From Thiobacillus sp. (GTDB lineage: Bacteria > Pseudomonadota > Gammaproteobacteria > Burkholderiales > Thiobacillaceae), in NCBI GenBank assembly GCA_020217265.1, contig JAIWOS010000024.1:1-13339 (forward strand): DNA of 13,339 bases. Direction: 5' to 3'. The notes under the pieces are model-generated. The model searched no databases. It had not been told where the DNA came from and saw only the letters and a list, made by a program, of their open reading frames with translations. Position 1 is the first letter of the stretch. The number at the start of each line of letters is the position of its first letter. The translations under genes were made by a program, and so were the position numbers. Of the stretch, positions 1-7,392 are shown in pieces.

Positions 1-425
<425 letters not shown>

Positions 426-439
426 CTACAAAGCCCCGG

Positions 440-448
440 ATTTTAGCA
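440..448 (-). promoter_or_regulatory. Extended -10 promoter candidate for gyrA
   Basis: On the minus strand the sequence reads TGCTAAAAT, an extended -10 element (TGn followed by TAAAAT, 5 of 6 to TATAAT). No good -35 hexamer lies 16-18 bases upstream, which fits the extended -10 class. Transcription would start near 433, leaving a leader of about 26 bases before the gyrA ATG. The rest of 408-588 holds no gene. I saw no clear intrinsic terminator for guaA there: a GC-rich imperfect hairpin near 562-586 lacks a U-tract. Confidence 0.5.
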
Positions 449-588
449 TGGCCGCCTCCCCCTTCCGGCTTTGCCCATCCGGGGAAAAGGACTGCCGCCC
501 GCGATGAGTCACGGCACCGCGATACCGATTGGCACGGGTTGGCATGCCCCACCAGGCAGCGGCCGGATTCGCAGCCGCCGGGAACGCA

Positions 589-2151
589 TTATTCCCACTC
601 GATCGTCGCGGGCGGCTTGCCCGACACGTCGTAAACGACGCGATTGATGCCGCGCACTTCGTTGATGATGCGGTTGGAAACCTTGCCGAGCAGGGTGTAG
701 GGCAGCTCGGCCCAGTGGGCGGTCATGAAGTCGCTGGTAACGACGGCGCGCAGGGCGACGACGTAGTCGTAGGTGCGGCCGTCGCCCATCACGCCGACGC
801 TCTTGACCGGCAGGAAGACGGCGAAGGCCTGGGATGTTTTGTCGTACCAGCCGGCGGCACGCAGTTCGTCGATGAAGATGGCGTCGGCACGGCGCAGCAG
901 CTCGGCGTATTCGCGCTTCACTTCGCCAAGGATGCGCACGCCCAGGCCCGGCCCAGGGAAGGGATGACGATAGACCATGTCGTGTGGAAGGCCGAGCGCA
1001 ATGCCCAATTCGCGCACTTCGTCCTTGAAGAGTTCGCGCAAGGGTTCCAGCAGCTTCAGGTGCAGCGTGTCCGGCAGGCCGCCCACATTATGGTGGCTCT
1101 TGATGGTGTGCGCCTTCTTGGTCTTGGCGCTCGCCGATTCGATCACGTCCGGGTAGATCGTGCCCTGCGCGAGCCATTTGGCCTTGGGCAGCTTCGCTGC
1201 CTCCTCCTGGAATACATGGACGAACTCGCGGCCGATGATCTTGCGCTTCTGCTCCGGATCGGACACGCCGGCGAGCGCCTGCATGAAGCGCTCGGTCGCG
1301 TCGACGTGGATGACCTTGACGCCGAGGTTCTGCGCGAAGGTCGCCATCACCTGCTCGCCTTCGTTCAGGCGCAACAGGCCATTATCGACGAACACGCAGG
1401 TGAGCTGGTCGCCGATCGCCTTGTGCAGCAGCGCCGCGACCACCGAGGAATCGACCCCGCCGGACAGCCCCAGGATGACCTCGTCGCTGCCGACCTCGGA
1501 ACGCACGCGACCGATCGCCTCGTCGACGTAATCGGGCATGTTCCAGTCGTTGCCGCAGCCGCAGATATCGTGCACGAAGCGCGCGAGGATCGCCTTGCCC
1601 TGCAGGGTATGCGTCACTTCGGGATGAAACTGCACGCCATAGAAGCGGCGGGTTTCGTCGGCCATGCCGGCAATCGGCGTGGCAGCGTTCGACGCCATCA
1701 CCTTGAAGCCGTCGGGAAGCTGCGTGACCTTGTCGCCGTGGCTCATCCACACGTCGAGCAGCCCATGGCCCTCGTCGTTGACCCGGTCCTGGATATCGCG
1801 CAGGAGCGCCGTGTGGCCGCGCGCGCGAATCTCGGCGTAACCGAATTCGCGCTTCGCCGCCGACTCCACCTGACCGCCCAGCTGCGCCGCCATCGTCTGC
1901 ATGCCGTAGCAGATGCCGAGCACCGGCACGCCGAGTTCGAACACGACCTGCGGCGCACGCGGTGTTTCGTCCTCGTAGACCGAATTCGGCCCGCCCGAAA
2001 GAATGATTCCCGCAGGCTGGAAATCGCGCACGAACTGTTCGGTCACATCGTTGGGGTGCAGTTCGCAGTAGACGCCGGCTTCACGCACGCGCCGTGCGAT
2101 GAGCTGGGTGGTCTGGGAACCGAAGTCGAGGATGAGGATTTTCTGGTGCAT
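589..2151 (-). CDS. guaA: GMP synthase (glutamine-hydrolysing)
   Basis: GuaA converts XMP to GMP in the cytoplasm, using ATP and the amide nitrogen of glutamine. The 520-residue length is normal for the family. Residues 1-195 are a class I glutamine amidotransferase domain: the nucleophile Cys81 lies in GICYGMQ, and His176 and Glu178 in QFHPEV complete the triad. An ATP pyrophosphatase domain follows, with the P-loop-like SGGVDSS at 230-236. The C-terminal dimerisation domain contains [15 protein letters not shown] and ends in the typical PPATIEWE. The ATG at 2149-2151 gives the standard start just before the [13 protein letters not shown] strand. Its Shine-Dalgarno sequence is poor, with only GAG about 9 bases upstream. 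It lies 76 bases after guaB on the same strand, the usual gua order, but a terminator hairpin stands between them. Confidence 0.98.
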   Translation of the reverse strand: MHQKILILDFGSQTTQLIARRVREAGVYCELHPNDVTEQFVRDFQPAGIILSGGPNSVYEDETPRAPQVVFELGVPVLGICYGMQTMAAQLGGQVESAAKREFGYAEIRARGHTALLRDIQDRVNDEGHGLLDVWMSHGDKVTQLPDGFKVMASNAATPIAGMADETRRFYGVQFHPEVTHTLQGKAILARFVHDICGCGNDWNMPDYVDEAIGRVRSEVGSDEVILGLSGGVDSSVVAALLHKAIGDQLTCVFVDNGLLRLNEGEQVMATFAQNLGVKVIHVDATERFMQALAGVSDPEQKRKIIGREFVHVFQEEAAKLPKAKWLAQGTIYPDVIESASAKTKKAHTIKSHHNVGGLPDTLHLKLLEPLRELFKDEVRELGIALGLPHDMVYRHPFPGPGLGVRILGEVKREYAELLRRADAIFIDELRAAGWYDKTSQAFAVFLPVKSVGVMGDGRTYDYVVALRAVVTSDFMTAHWAELPYTLLGKVSNRIINEVRGINRVVYDVSGKPPATIEWE

Positions 2152-2170
2152 GTCAGCTCGGAGGCAGGCT

Positions 2171-2202
2171 AAAAAAAGAAAGCCACGCGTTGCGTGACTT
2201 TC
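2171..2202 (-). terminator. Intrinsic terminator or attenuator between guaB and guaA
   Basis: On the minus strand, arm GAAAGTCACGC (2202-2192), loop AAC and arm GCGTGGCTTTC (2188-2178) pair over 11 positions with one G-U pair. Seven consecutive T follow (2177-2171). This is a textbook rho-independent terminator. It starts 26 bases after the guaB stop and its T-run ends 19 bases before the guaA ATG. guaA transcription must therefore come by read-through, from control at the hairpin, or from an unseen promoter. The six bases AAAGCC at the guaB stop (2229-2224) could pair with GGCTTT in the 3' arm and so weaken the hairpin; that alternative is inference. Confidence 0.85.
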
Positions 2203-2227
2203 CCGGGTTAATCGATGCGATCAGGCT

Positions 2228-3697
<1,470 letters not shown>

Positions 3698-3712
3698 TTA
3701 ACGCAAAGCCGG

Positions 3713-3741
3713 ATTATACGCGGCCCGTCTACCCCACACAA
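3713..3741 (-). promoter_or_regulatory. Sigma70-type promoter of guaB
   Basis: On the minus strand, TTGTGT (3741-3736) and a perfect TATAAT (3718-3713) are separated by exactly 17 bases. Transcription would start near 3706, giving a leader of about 18 bases with the AAGGAA ribosome binding site before the guaB ATG. The -35 box matches consensus at only three positions, but the -10 box and spacing are ideal. Confidence 0.75.
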
Positions 3742-3753
3742 ACCGCCCTGCCG

Positions 3754-3773
3754 CTTGGTCGGAATCTACCAAG
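3754..3773. promoter_or_regulatory. Inverted repeat between divergent promoters (possible operator)
   Basis: CTTGGT (3754-3759) and ACCAAG (3768-3773) are perfect inverted 6-base arms around an 8-base centre. The site lies 12 bases upstream of the guaB -35 box and about 20 bases upstream of the candidate -35 box of the divergent lipoprotein gene. The size fits a dimeric repressor or activator site. Six-base arms also arise by chance, so this is only suggestive. Confidence 0.3.
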
Positions 3774-3793
3774 ACGAAATTAGCGCAGGCTGG

Positions 3794-3822
3794 TTGACTC
3801 GGGTGAACGATGCGGCTAACTT
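3794..3822 (+). promoter_or_regulatory. Weak promoter candidate for the lipoprotein gene
   Basis: TTGACT (3794-3799, 5 of 6 to consensus) is followed after 17 bases by TAACTT (3817-3822, only 3 of 6). Transcription would start near 3829 and leave a leader of about 67 bases before the ATG at 3896. The -35 box is good and the -10 box poor, so the assignment is tentative. Confidence 0.35.
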
Positions 3823-3895
3823 TGCCAAAGCTTTCCAGCTGCCGGGCCCGCAAGTCTGGCCGATTCCGAACGCCATAATTCGAGGAGACCATCCA

Positions 3896-4240
3896 ATGTC
3901 CAAAGTTCTGCTTGCCCTGACCTCTGCCGCACTTCTGGGTCTGAGCGGCTGCGCCGGCGTCGGCGAAACCAAGACGAGCAGCGCCCCCGCCGCCGAACCC
4001 GCCAAGCCCGCCCTGAGCGCCGAAGCCCAGGCAGCGCTGGCCGCCGCCCAGGCCGCCGTCAAGGATGCCAAAGCCAAGAACGCCCTCTGGACCACCGCGG
4101 AAAACGCCCTGAAAGCCGCCGAAGCCGCTGCCGAAAAGGGCGACAGCGCCACCGTACTGAAGCAGGCCAAGCTCGCGAGCGATCAGGCACAGAAAGGCCT
4201 GGCTCAGCTCAACTATCCGATGCTGAAGATTGGTGATTAA
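3896..4240 (+). CDS. Alanine-rich small lipoprotein, function unknown
   Basis: This is a 114-residue exported lipoprotein. The signal peptide MSKVLLALTSAALLGLSGC ends in a clear lipobox, LSGC, with the lipidated Cys19. The next residue is Ala, not Asp, so the outer membrane is the expected location. The mature 96 residues contain 30 alanines. A Pro/Ala linker (about 29-39) is followed by an Ala/Lys/Glu helical region (about 40-105) that could form a coiled coil. The spacing of A-L-A-E-A-G-D residues around 62-103 resembles DUF4398-type envelope lipoproteins; that is a resemblance only. The ATG at 3896 is fixed by GAGGAG at 3882-3887 and by the signal peptide. The gene ends just before a strong terminator, seven bases upstream of the next start. 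It may act in the envelope like Lpp-type proteins, but nothing here proves a function. Confidence 0.85.
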   Translation: MSKVLLALTSAALLGLSGCAGVGETKTSSAPAAEPAKPALSAEAQAALAAAQAAVKDAKAKNALWTTAENALKAAEAAAEKGDSATVLKQAKLASDQAQKGLAQLNYPMLKIGD

Positions 4241-4247
4241 GATCACT

Positions 4248-4721
4248 ATGCCTCATCCATGCAAAGCCTTCCGGATATGTGCCGGAAGGCTTTTGTTTTT
4301 GGGCGCCATGAGCCTTGCCGCAACGGCGCACGCCGAGGTGTACAAGTGGACCGACGCCCAGGGCAAGGTCCATTATTCCGACCAGCCTCCCACGGTGAAA
4401 GTGCAGACGATCAAGGCCTCTTCCGCGGGCCAGGCGGCCACCACCCGCGAAGCCACCGAGGCGCTCGACGCCCGGGAACAGGATTACCAGAAACGCCGCA
4501 AGGATGCCGAGGACGCACGCGCCAAGGCCGAGAAGGAAGCGGAGCAGGCGCGCATCAAGCGTGAAAACTGCGAGCGGGCGCGCAAAAACCTCGACGCCCT
4601 GCAGAACAAGCCGCGCGTTTATTCCACCAATCAGGCCGGCCAGCGCGTCTACCTGGACGACGCCGGGCGCGCAGCCGCGCTCGCCAGCAGTCAGAAGTCC
4701 GTCTCGGAAAACTGCAAGTAG
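4248..4721 (+). CDS. Exported DUF4124 domain protein
   Basis: The product is a 157-residue periplasmic protein. The signal peptide has a basic start (KAFRICAGR), the hydrophobic core LLFLGAMSLAATA and the cleavage site AHA before Glu30. The mature N-terminus EVYKWTDAQGKVHYSDQPP (30-48) is the hallmark of DUF4124, a domain common at the N-terminus of proteobacterial envelope proteins and without a firm function. A highly charged Lys/Glu/Arg/Ala helix, probably coiled coil, spans about 68-120. The tail carries two cysteines, Cys108 and Cys156, that could form a disulfide. The ATG at 4248 is chosen because it gives a complete signal peptide and has GGTGA 11 bases upstream; the next in-frame ATG (4308) would leave only a stub of the leader. 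The first third of the signal peptide is encoded inside a terminator hairpin. The stop abuts the convergent ratB stop with no gap. Confidence 0.85.
   Translation: MPHPCKAFRICAGRLLFLGAMSLAATAHAEVYKWTDAQGKVHYSDQPPTVKVQTIKASSAGQAATTREATEALDAREQDYQKRRKDAEDARAKAEKEAEQARIKRENCERARKNLDALQNKPRVYSTNQAGQRVYLDDAGRAAALASSQKSVSENCK
4263..4300 (+). terminator. Strong intrinsic terminator inside signal-peptide codons
   Basis: AAAGCCTTCCGG (4263-4274) and CCGGAAGGCTTT (4282-4293) form a perfect 12-base-pair stem with a 7-base loop, and the strand continues as TTTTGTTTTT (4291-4300). It starts 22 bases after the lipoprotein stop codon, the normal place for its terminator. It also lies within the next reading frame: the hairpin covers codons 6-16 and the U-tract encodes Leu-Leu-Phe-Leu (15-18) of the DUF4124 signal peptide. 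The minus strand has no U-tract on the other side, so it is directional. Confidence 0.88.
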
Positions 4722-5072
4722 TTACGGCGCTCCAGCCGTCGCGGCCGATGCACCTGCGGGGGCATCGTCACCGCCTTTCCTGGTGACCTTGCCTTCTTCG
4801 GCGCGCTTGCGCCGCACTTCCTTGGGGTCGGCGATCAAGGGGCGATAAATCTCCACACGATCCCGGTCTCGCACGATCTCATCGAGTTTAACCAGCTTGC
4901 TGAAAATCCCCACCTTGTTTCGGGACAGATCGATTTCCGGATGGGCCTCAAGCACGCCGGACGCGCGAATGACCTGCTCGACCGATGTGCCTTCGGGCAC
5001 CGCGACTTTCAGGATCGGCTGCTGGTCCGGCAGTGCGTACACGACCTCGACATGCATCACGGCGGCGTTCAT
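4722..5072 (-). CDS. ratB: RnfH/RatB family ubiquitin-like protein
   Basis: This is a 116-residue member of the RnfH family (also named RatB or YfjF), a small beta-grasp (ubiquitin-like) protein. Diagnostic segments are the N-terminal [29 protein letters not shown] (25-42), [14 protein letters not shown] (46-59) and the conserved [20 protein letters not shown] (71-90). The last 20 or so residues are a low-complexity Ala/Gly tail. The biochemical role is not established; the names come from linkage to rnf genes in some bacteria and to ratA here and in E. coli. The start overlaps the ratA stop in an ATGA tetranucleotide (5069-5072), so the two are probably translationally coupled. A start at the internal Met6 is also possible. 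The stop directly abuts that of the convergent DUF4124 gene. Confidence 0.92.
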   Translation of the reverse strand: MNAAVMHVEVVYALPDQQPILKVAVPEGTSVEQVIRASGVLEAHPEIDLSRNKVGIFSKLVKLDEIVRDRDRVEIYRPLIADPKEVRRKRAEEGKVTRKGGDDAPAGASAATAGAP

Positions 5073-5503
5073 GCGGCATAAACCTCGTCGGCACGGCGCA
5101 CGAAGGCGTCGACGAAAGTATTGGCGATATGGCTGAACACCGGCGCCAGCACGGCCTCCAGCACGGGACTGGAAAACACGTAGTGCAGCCTGAATTCGAT
5201 CTTGCAGGCGTCATCTCCTAGCGGCAGGAACGCCCAGTCGCCCTCGAGTTCGGCAAACGGTCCGTCCTGGAGCTTGATGCGCATCTCGCGCGGGTGGATC
5301 TTGGCGTTTTCGGTCGTGAAACTCTGGCGGATGCCGAGATAGGCGATGTGGATCGTCGCCACGGTCGTCTGCTCGTCGCGCCACTTGAGTTCGGTGCCGC
5401 CGCACCAGGGAAGGAATTCGGGGTAATCCTCGACCCGATCGACCAGTTCGAACATGCGTTCCGGCGTATGCGCCACCAGCACACTCTTTTCGACGCGCGC
5501 CAT
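5069..5503 (-). CDS. ratA: RatA / Coq10-like START-domain protein
   Basis: The product is 144 residues of the SRPBCC superfamily (polyketide cyclase, Coq10/RatA branch), a helix-grip fold with a hydrophobic pocket. E. coli RatA is reported to bind 50S subunits and hinder 70S formation; the Coq10 relatives bind ubiquinone and help respiration, so either role is possible. Family marks are the start [33 protein letters not shown] (24-36), the [10 protein letters not shown] turn (81-90) and the final helix [20 protein letters not shown]. The ATG at 5501-5503 is chosen because the conserved sequence begins at once; the frame can be extended 13 codons upstream but that part is not family-like and runs into the promoter gap. 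It heads a two-gene unit with ratB, divergent from smpB, the same arrangement as in E. coli. Confidence 0.93.
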   Translation of the reverse strand: MARVEKSVLVAHTPERMFELVDRVEDYPEFLPWCGGTELKWRDEQTTVATIHIAYLGIRQSFTTENAKIHPREMRIKLQDGPFAELEGDWAFLPLGDDACKIEFRLHYVFSSPVLEAVLAPVFSHIANTFVDAFVRRADEVYAA

Positions 5504-5520
5504 CTCGACCCAAAGGCTTG

Positions 5521-5537
5521 TAAAATCAAGAATTGTA
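5521..5537. promoter_or_regulatory. Back-to-back -10-like boxes for smpB and ratA
   Basis: The 50-base gap between the two divergent starts contains TAAAAT on the plus strand (5521-5526) and TACAAT on the minus strand (5537-5532), each 5 of 6 to TATAAT. Each would give a leader of about 20 bases for smpB and ratA respectively. Neither has a good -35 hexamer at 16-18 bases; those positions fall at the gap edges or inside the opposite gene. The two promoters would overlap and compete. Confidence 0.35.
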
Positions 5538-5553
5538 CGCAAGCCGGCCAGTC

Positions 5554-6003
5554 ATGAGCATCGTCGACAACAAAAAAGCCTTCCACGATTACTTCATCGA
5601 GGAAAAATACGAGGCCGGCCTGGTGCTCGAAGGCTGGGAAGTGAAGTCGATCCGCGCCGGTCGCGTGCAACTCAAGGAAGCCTACGTAGTGGTGAAAAAC
5701 GGCGCGATCTGGCTGATCGGCTGCCACATCAGCCCGCTGCCTACGGCGTCCACGCACATACACCCCGACCCCACCCGCTCCCGCAAGCTGCTCCTGCACG
5801 CGGCCGAGATCAACAAACTGATCGGCAAGACCGAGCGCGCCGGCTACACCCTGATGCCGCTCGACCTGCATTACTCCAAGGGGCGGATCAAACTGACCGT
5901 CGGACTAGCCAAAGGCAAGAAGCAGCATGACAAGCGCGCTGCCGAGAAGGAGCGTGAATGGCAGCGCGAGAAGCAGCGTCTGGTGCGCACCGCCCAGCAC
6001 TGA
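5554..6003 (+). CDS. smpB: SsrA-binding protein SmpB
   Basis: SmpB binds tmRNA and delivers it to ribosomes stalled without a stop codon, starting trans-translation. The protein is 149 residues, close to the usual 150-160. The OB-fold core shows the family signatures [20 protein letters not shown] (21-40), EAYVVVKNG, and [11 protein letters not shown] (72-82). The C-terminal basic tail [20 protein letters not shown] (121-140) is the segment that enters the mRNA channel. The ATG at 5554 gives the normal N-terminus [14 protein letters not shown]. No strong Shine-Dalgarno is visible. The tmRNA gene itself (ssrA) is not in the window. Downstream, 6004-6162 holds no gene apart from the next gene's promoter. 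Confidence 0.97.
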   Translation: MSIVDNKKAFHDYFIEEKYEAGLVLEGWEVKSIRAGRVQLKEAYVVVKNGAIWLIGCHISPLPTASTHIHPDPTRSRKLLLHAAEINKLIGKTERAGYTLMPLDLHYSKGRIKLTVGLAKGKKQHDKRAAEKEREWQREKQRLVRTAQH

Positions 6004-6100
6004 CTGTCATCAACAGGGCTTTGCCGTCCGCGAGCGATTAAAAAAACGGTCAAAAGCGGACGAAAGGTGGAATCTTTCTACCAGCCGGCAGCCAATTCGA

Positions 6101-6130
6101 TTGTAAATCTGTCGAAATTCCGACTAGAAT
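6101..6130 (+). promoter_or_regulatory. Promoter candidate for the 57-residue protein
   Basis: TTGTAA (6101-6106, 4 of 6) and TAGAAT (6125-6130, 5 of 6) are separated by 18 bases. Transcription would start near 6137, about 25 bases before the ATG at 6163. The spacer contains a short inverted repeat, GTCG-AAATTC-CGAC (6111-6124). The AT content stands out from the surrounding coding DNA. Confidence 0.5.
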
Positions 6131-6162
6131 TGTCAACATATCGACAGGCCAAATCGCACACC

Positions 6163-6336
6163 ATGACTGCCCTGCCCGTTTATCAGGTTGAGTTCATTCC
6201 GCTGGAACGCCGTCTGGGCGACCGCCGGGTCGCCCCGCGCGGCGCGGCCCTGCCGACCGGCGTTGCCGCCGACCGTCGCAAGACCGTAGGCCGCCGTGCG
6301 GAAGACCGCAAACCCGCCACCCTGAAAGTCGTTTAA
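6163..6336 (+). CDS. 57-residue arginine-rich protein, function unknown
   Basis: I do not recognise this protein. It reads MTALPVYQVEFIPLERRLGD onward and contains two related basic motifs: ERRLGDRR (14-21) and, 17 residues later, DRRKTVGRRAEDRK (38-51). Both contain RR-x-x-DR-[RK]. About a fifth of its residues are arginine, so RNA, DNA or ribosome contact is conceivable; this is inference. No signal peptide or membrane segment is visible. The ATG at 6163 is preferred over the GTG at 6067 because a promoter candidate (6101-6130) lies between them. The Shine-Dalgarno sequence is weak (AGG about 14 bases upstream). Its stop TAA (6334-6336) overlaps the selD stop in the palindrome TTAA. It could be a real small gene or an expressed frame without function. 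Confidence 0.6.
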   Translation: MTALPVYQVEFIPLERRLGDRRVAPRGAALPTGVAADRRKTVGRRAEDRKPATLKVV

Positions 6337-7373
6337 GCGACGCGAACCCGCGGCTCGCCCGCGTCAAGTTCGCCTATCGTTGCCGCTTCGGCAAAGCCGT
6401 GGCGGCGAAACAGCGCCCTCACCGTTTCCTCAGTTCCCGCCTCGCACGCAACCAACAGGCCCCCGCTGGTCTGCGGGTCGCACAGGAATTTGCGTTGCCA
6501 GTCGGCGATGCCGGCCTCCACGTCGACTTCGTGGCCATAGCTCGCCCAGTTGCGGTCGGCGGCGCCGGTCGCCACGCCAGCTTCGGCCAGCGTCACGGCT
6601 TCGGCGATCTTGGGCACGCGCGACCAGTCGATGCGCGCCGCGAGCTTCGAGCCGCGCGCAATTTCGAGCAGATGCCCGAGCAGGGCAAAACCGGTCACGT
6701 CGGTCATGGCGTGCACGCCGTCGAGCCGGCCGAGTTCGGCGCCGACCGTGTTCAGTTGCGTGGTGGTTTCGACCATGTGGCGGTAGCCGTCCGCGGACAG
6801 CGTGCCTTTCTTCAGCGCGGCCGACAGGATCCCTACGCCCAGCGGCTTGCCCAGGATCAGCACGTCACCGGCGCGCGCGCCGCTGTTGCGCTTGATGTGC
6901 GCGGGATGAACGACGCCGATGCCGACCAGGCCGTAGATCGGCTCCGGCGCGTCGATGGAATGGCCGCCCGCCACCGGGATGCCCGCCGCCCGGCACACCG
7001 CTTCGCCGCCAGCCAGAATGCCGCGGATGGTTTCGACCGGAAGCTTGCCCACCGGCATGCCGACGATGGCCAGCGCAAACAGCGGCTTGCCGCCCATGGC
7101 GTAAATGTCCGACAGCGCGTTGGTCGCGGCGATGCGCCCGAAGTCGAACGCATCGTCGACGATGGGCATGAAGAAATCGGTGGTGGCGACGATGGCCTGC
7201 TCATCGTTCAGCCGGTATACCGCCGCGTCGTCGCTGGTTTCGGTGCCGACCAGCAGATCGGGAAAGCCGCCCAGCGGCGCCGCCTGGGCGAGAATGTCCT
7301 TCAGAACGGCGGGAGCGATTTTGCAGCCGCAACCGCCGCCGTGGGAAAATTGCGTGAGTTTGATCGTTTCCAT
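6333..7373 (-). CDS. selD: Selenide, water dikinase (selenophosphate synthetase)
   Basis: SelD makes selenophosphate from selenide and ATP, the selenium donor for selenocysteine and for 2-selenouridine in tRNA. The protein is 346 residues, matching E. coli SelD (347). The mobile N-terminal segment SHGGGCGCKIAP holds Cys15 and Lys18, equivalent to the catalytic Cys17 and Lys20 of E. coli; the codon is TGC, so this is the cysteine form and not a selenoprotein. Metal-binding aspartates align as Asp49 (TSDDAAVY), Asp66 (TTDFFMP) and Asp89 (NALSDIYAMGG). AGGHSID and FLCDPQTSGGLL are further family motifs. The ATG at 7371-7373 gives the usual METIKLTQFSHG start; the frame runs further upstream only through the divergent selU gene. 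selA and selB are not in the window; the neighbour selU is a direct user of its product. Confidence 0.97.
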   Translation of the reverse strand: METIKLTQFSHGGGCGCKIAPAVLKDILAQAAPLGGFPDLLVGTETSDDAAVYRLNDEQAIVATTDFFMPIVDDAFDFGRIAATNALSDIYAMGGKPLFALAIVGMPVGKLPVETIRGILAGGEAVCRAAGIPVAGGHSIDAPEPIYGLVGIGVVHPAHIKRNSGARAGDVLILGKPLGVGILSAALKKGTLSADGYRHMVETTTQLNTVGAELGRLDGVHAMTDVTGFALLGHLLEIARGSKLAARIDWSRVPKIAEAVTLAEAGVATGAADRNWASYGHEVDVEAGIADWQRKFLCDPQTSGGLLVACEAGTEETVRALFRRHGFAEAATIGELDAGEPRVRVA

Positions 7374-7392
7374 TGATACAGGGCCCAGAATT

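Noticed and set aside
529..2172. A 547-codon open frame on the plus strand opposite guaA
   Set aside because: It is the antisense shadow of guaA in GC-rich DNA. The product has no recognisable domain and the guaA frame carries all catalytic motifs.
6025..6062. CGTCCGC and GCGGACG arms after smpB as a terminator
   Set aside because: The loop is 24 bases and no U-tract follows the second arm, so it does not look like an intrinsic terminator on either strand.
7315..7340. Selenocysteine in the SelD active site
   Set aside because: The codon at the catalytic position is TGC, not TGA, and the frame has no internal stop.
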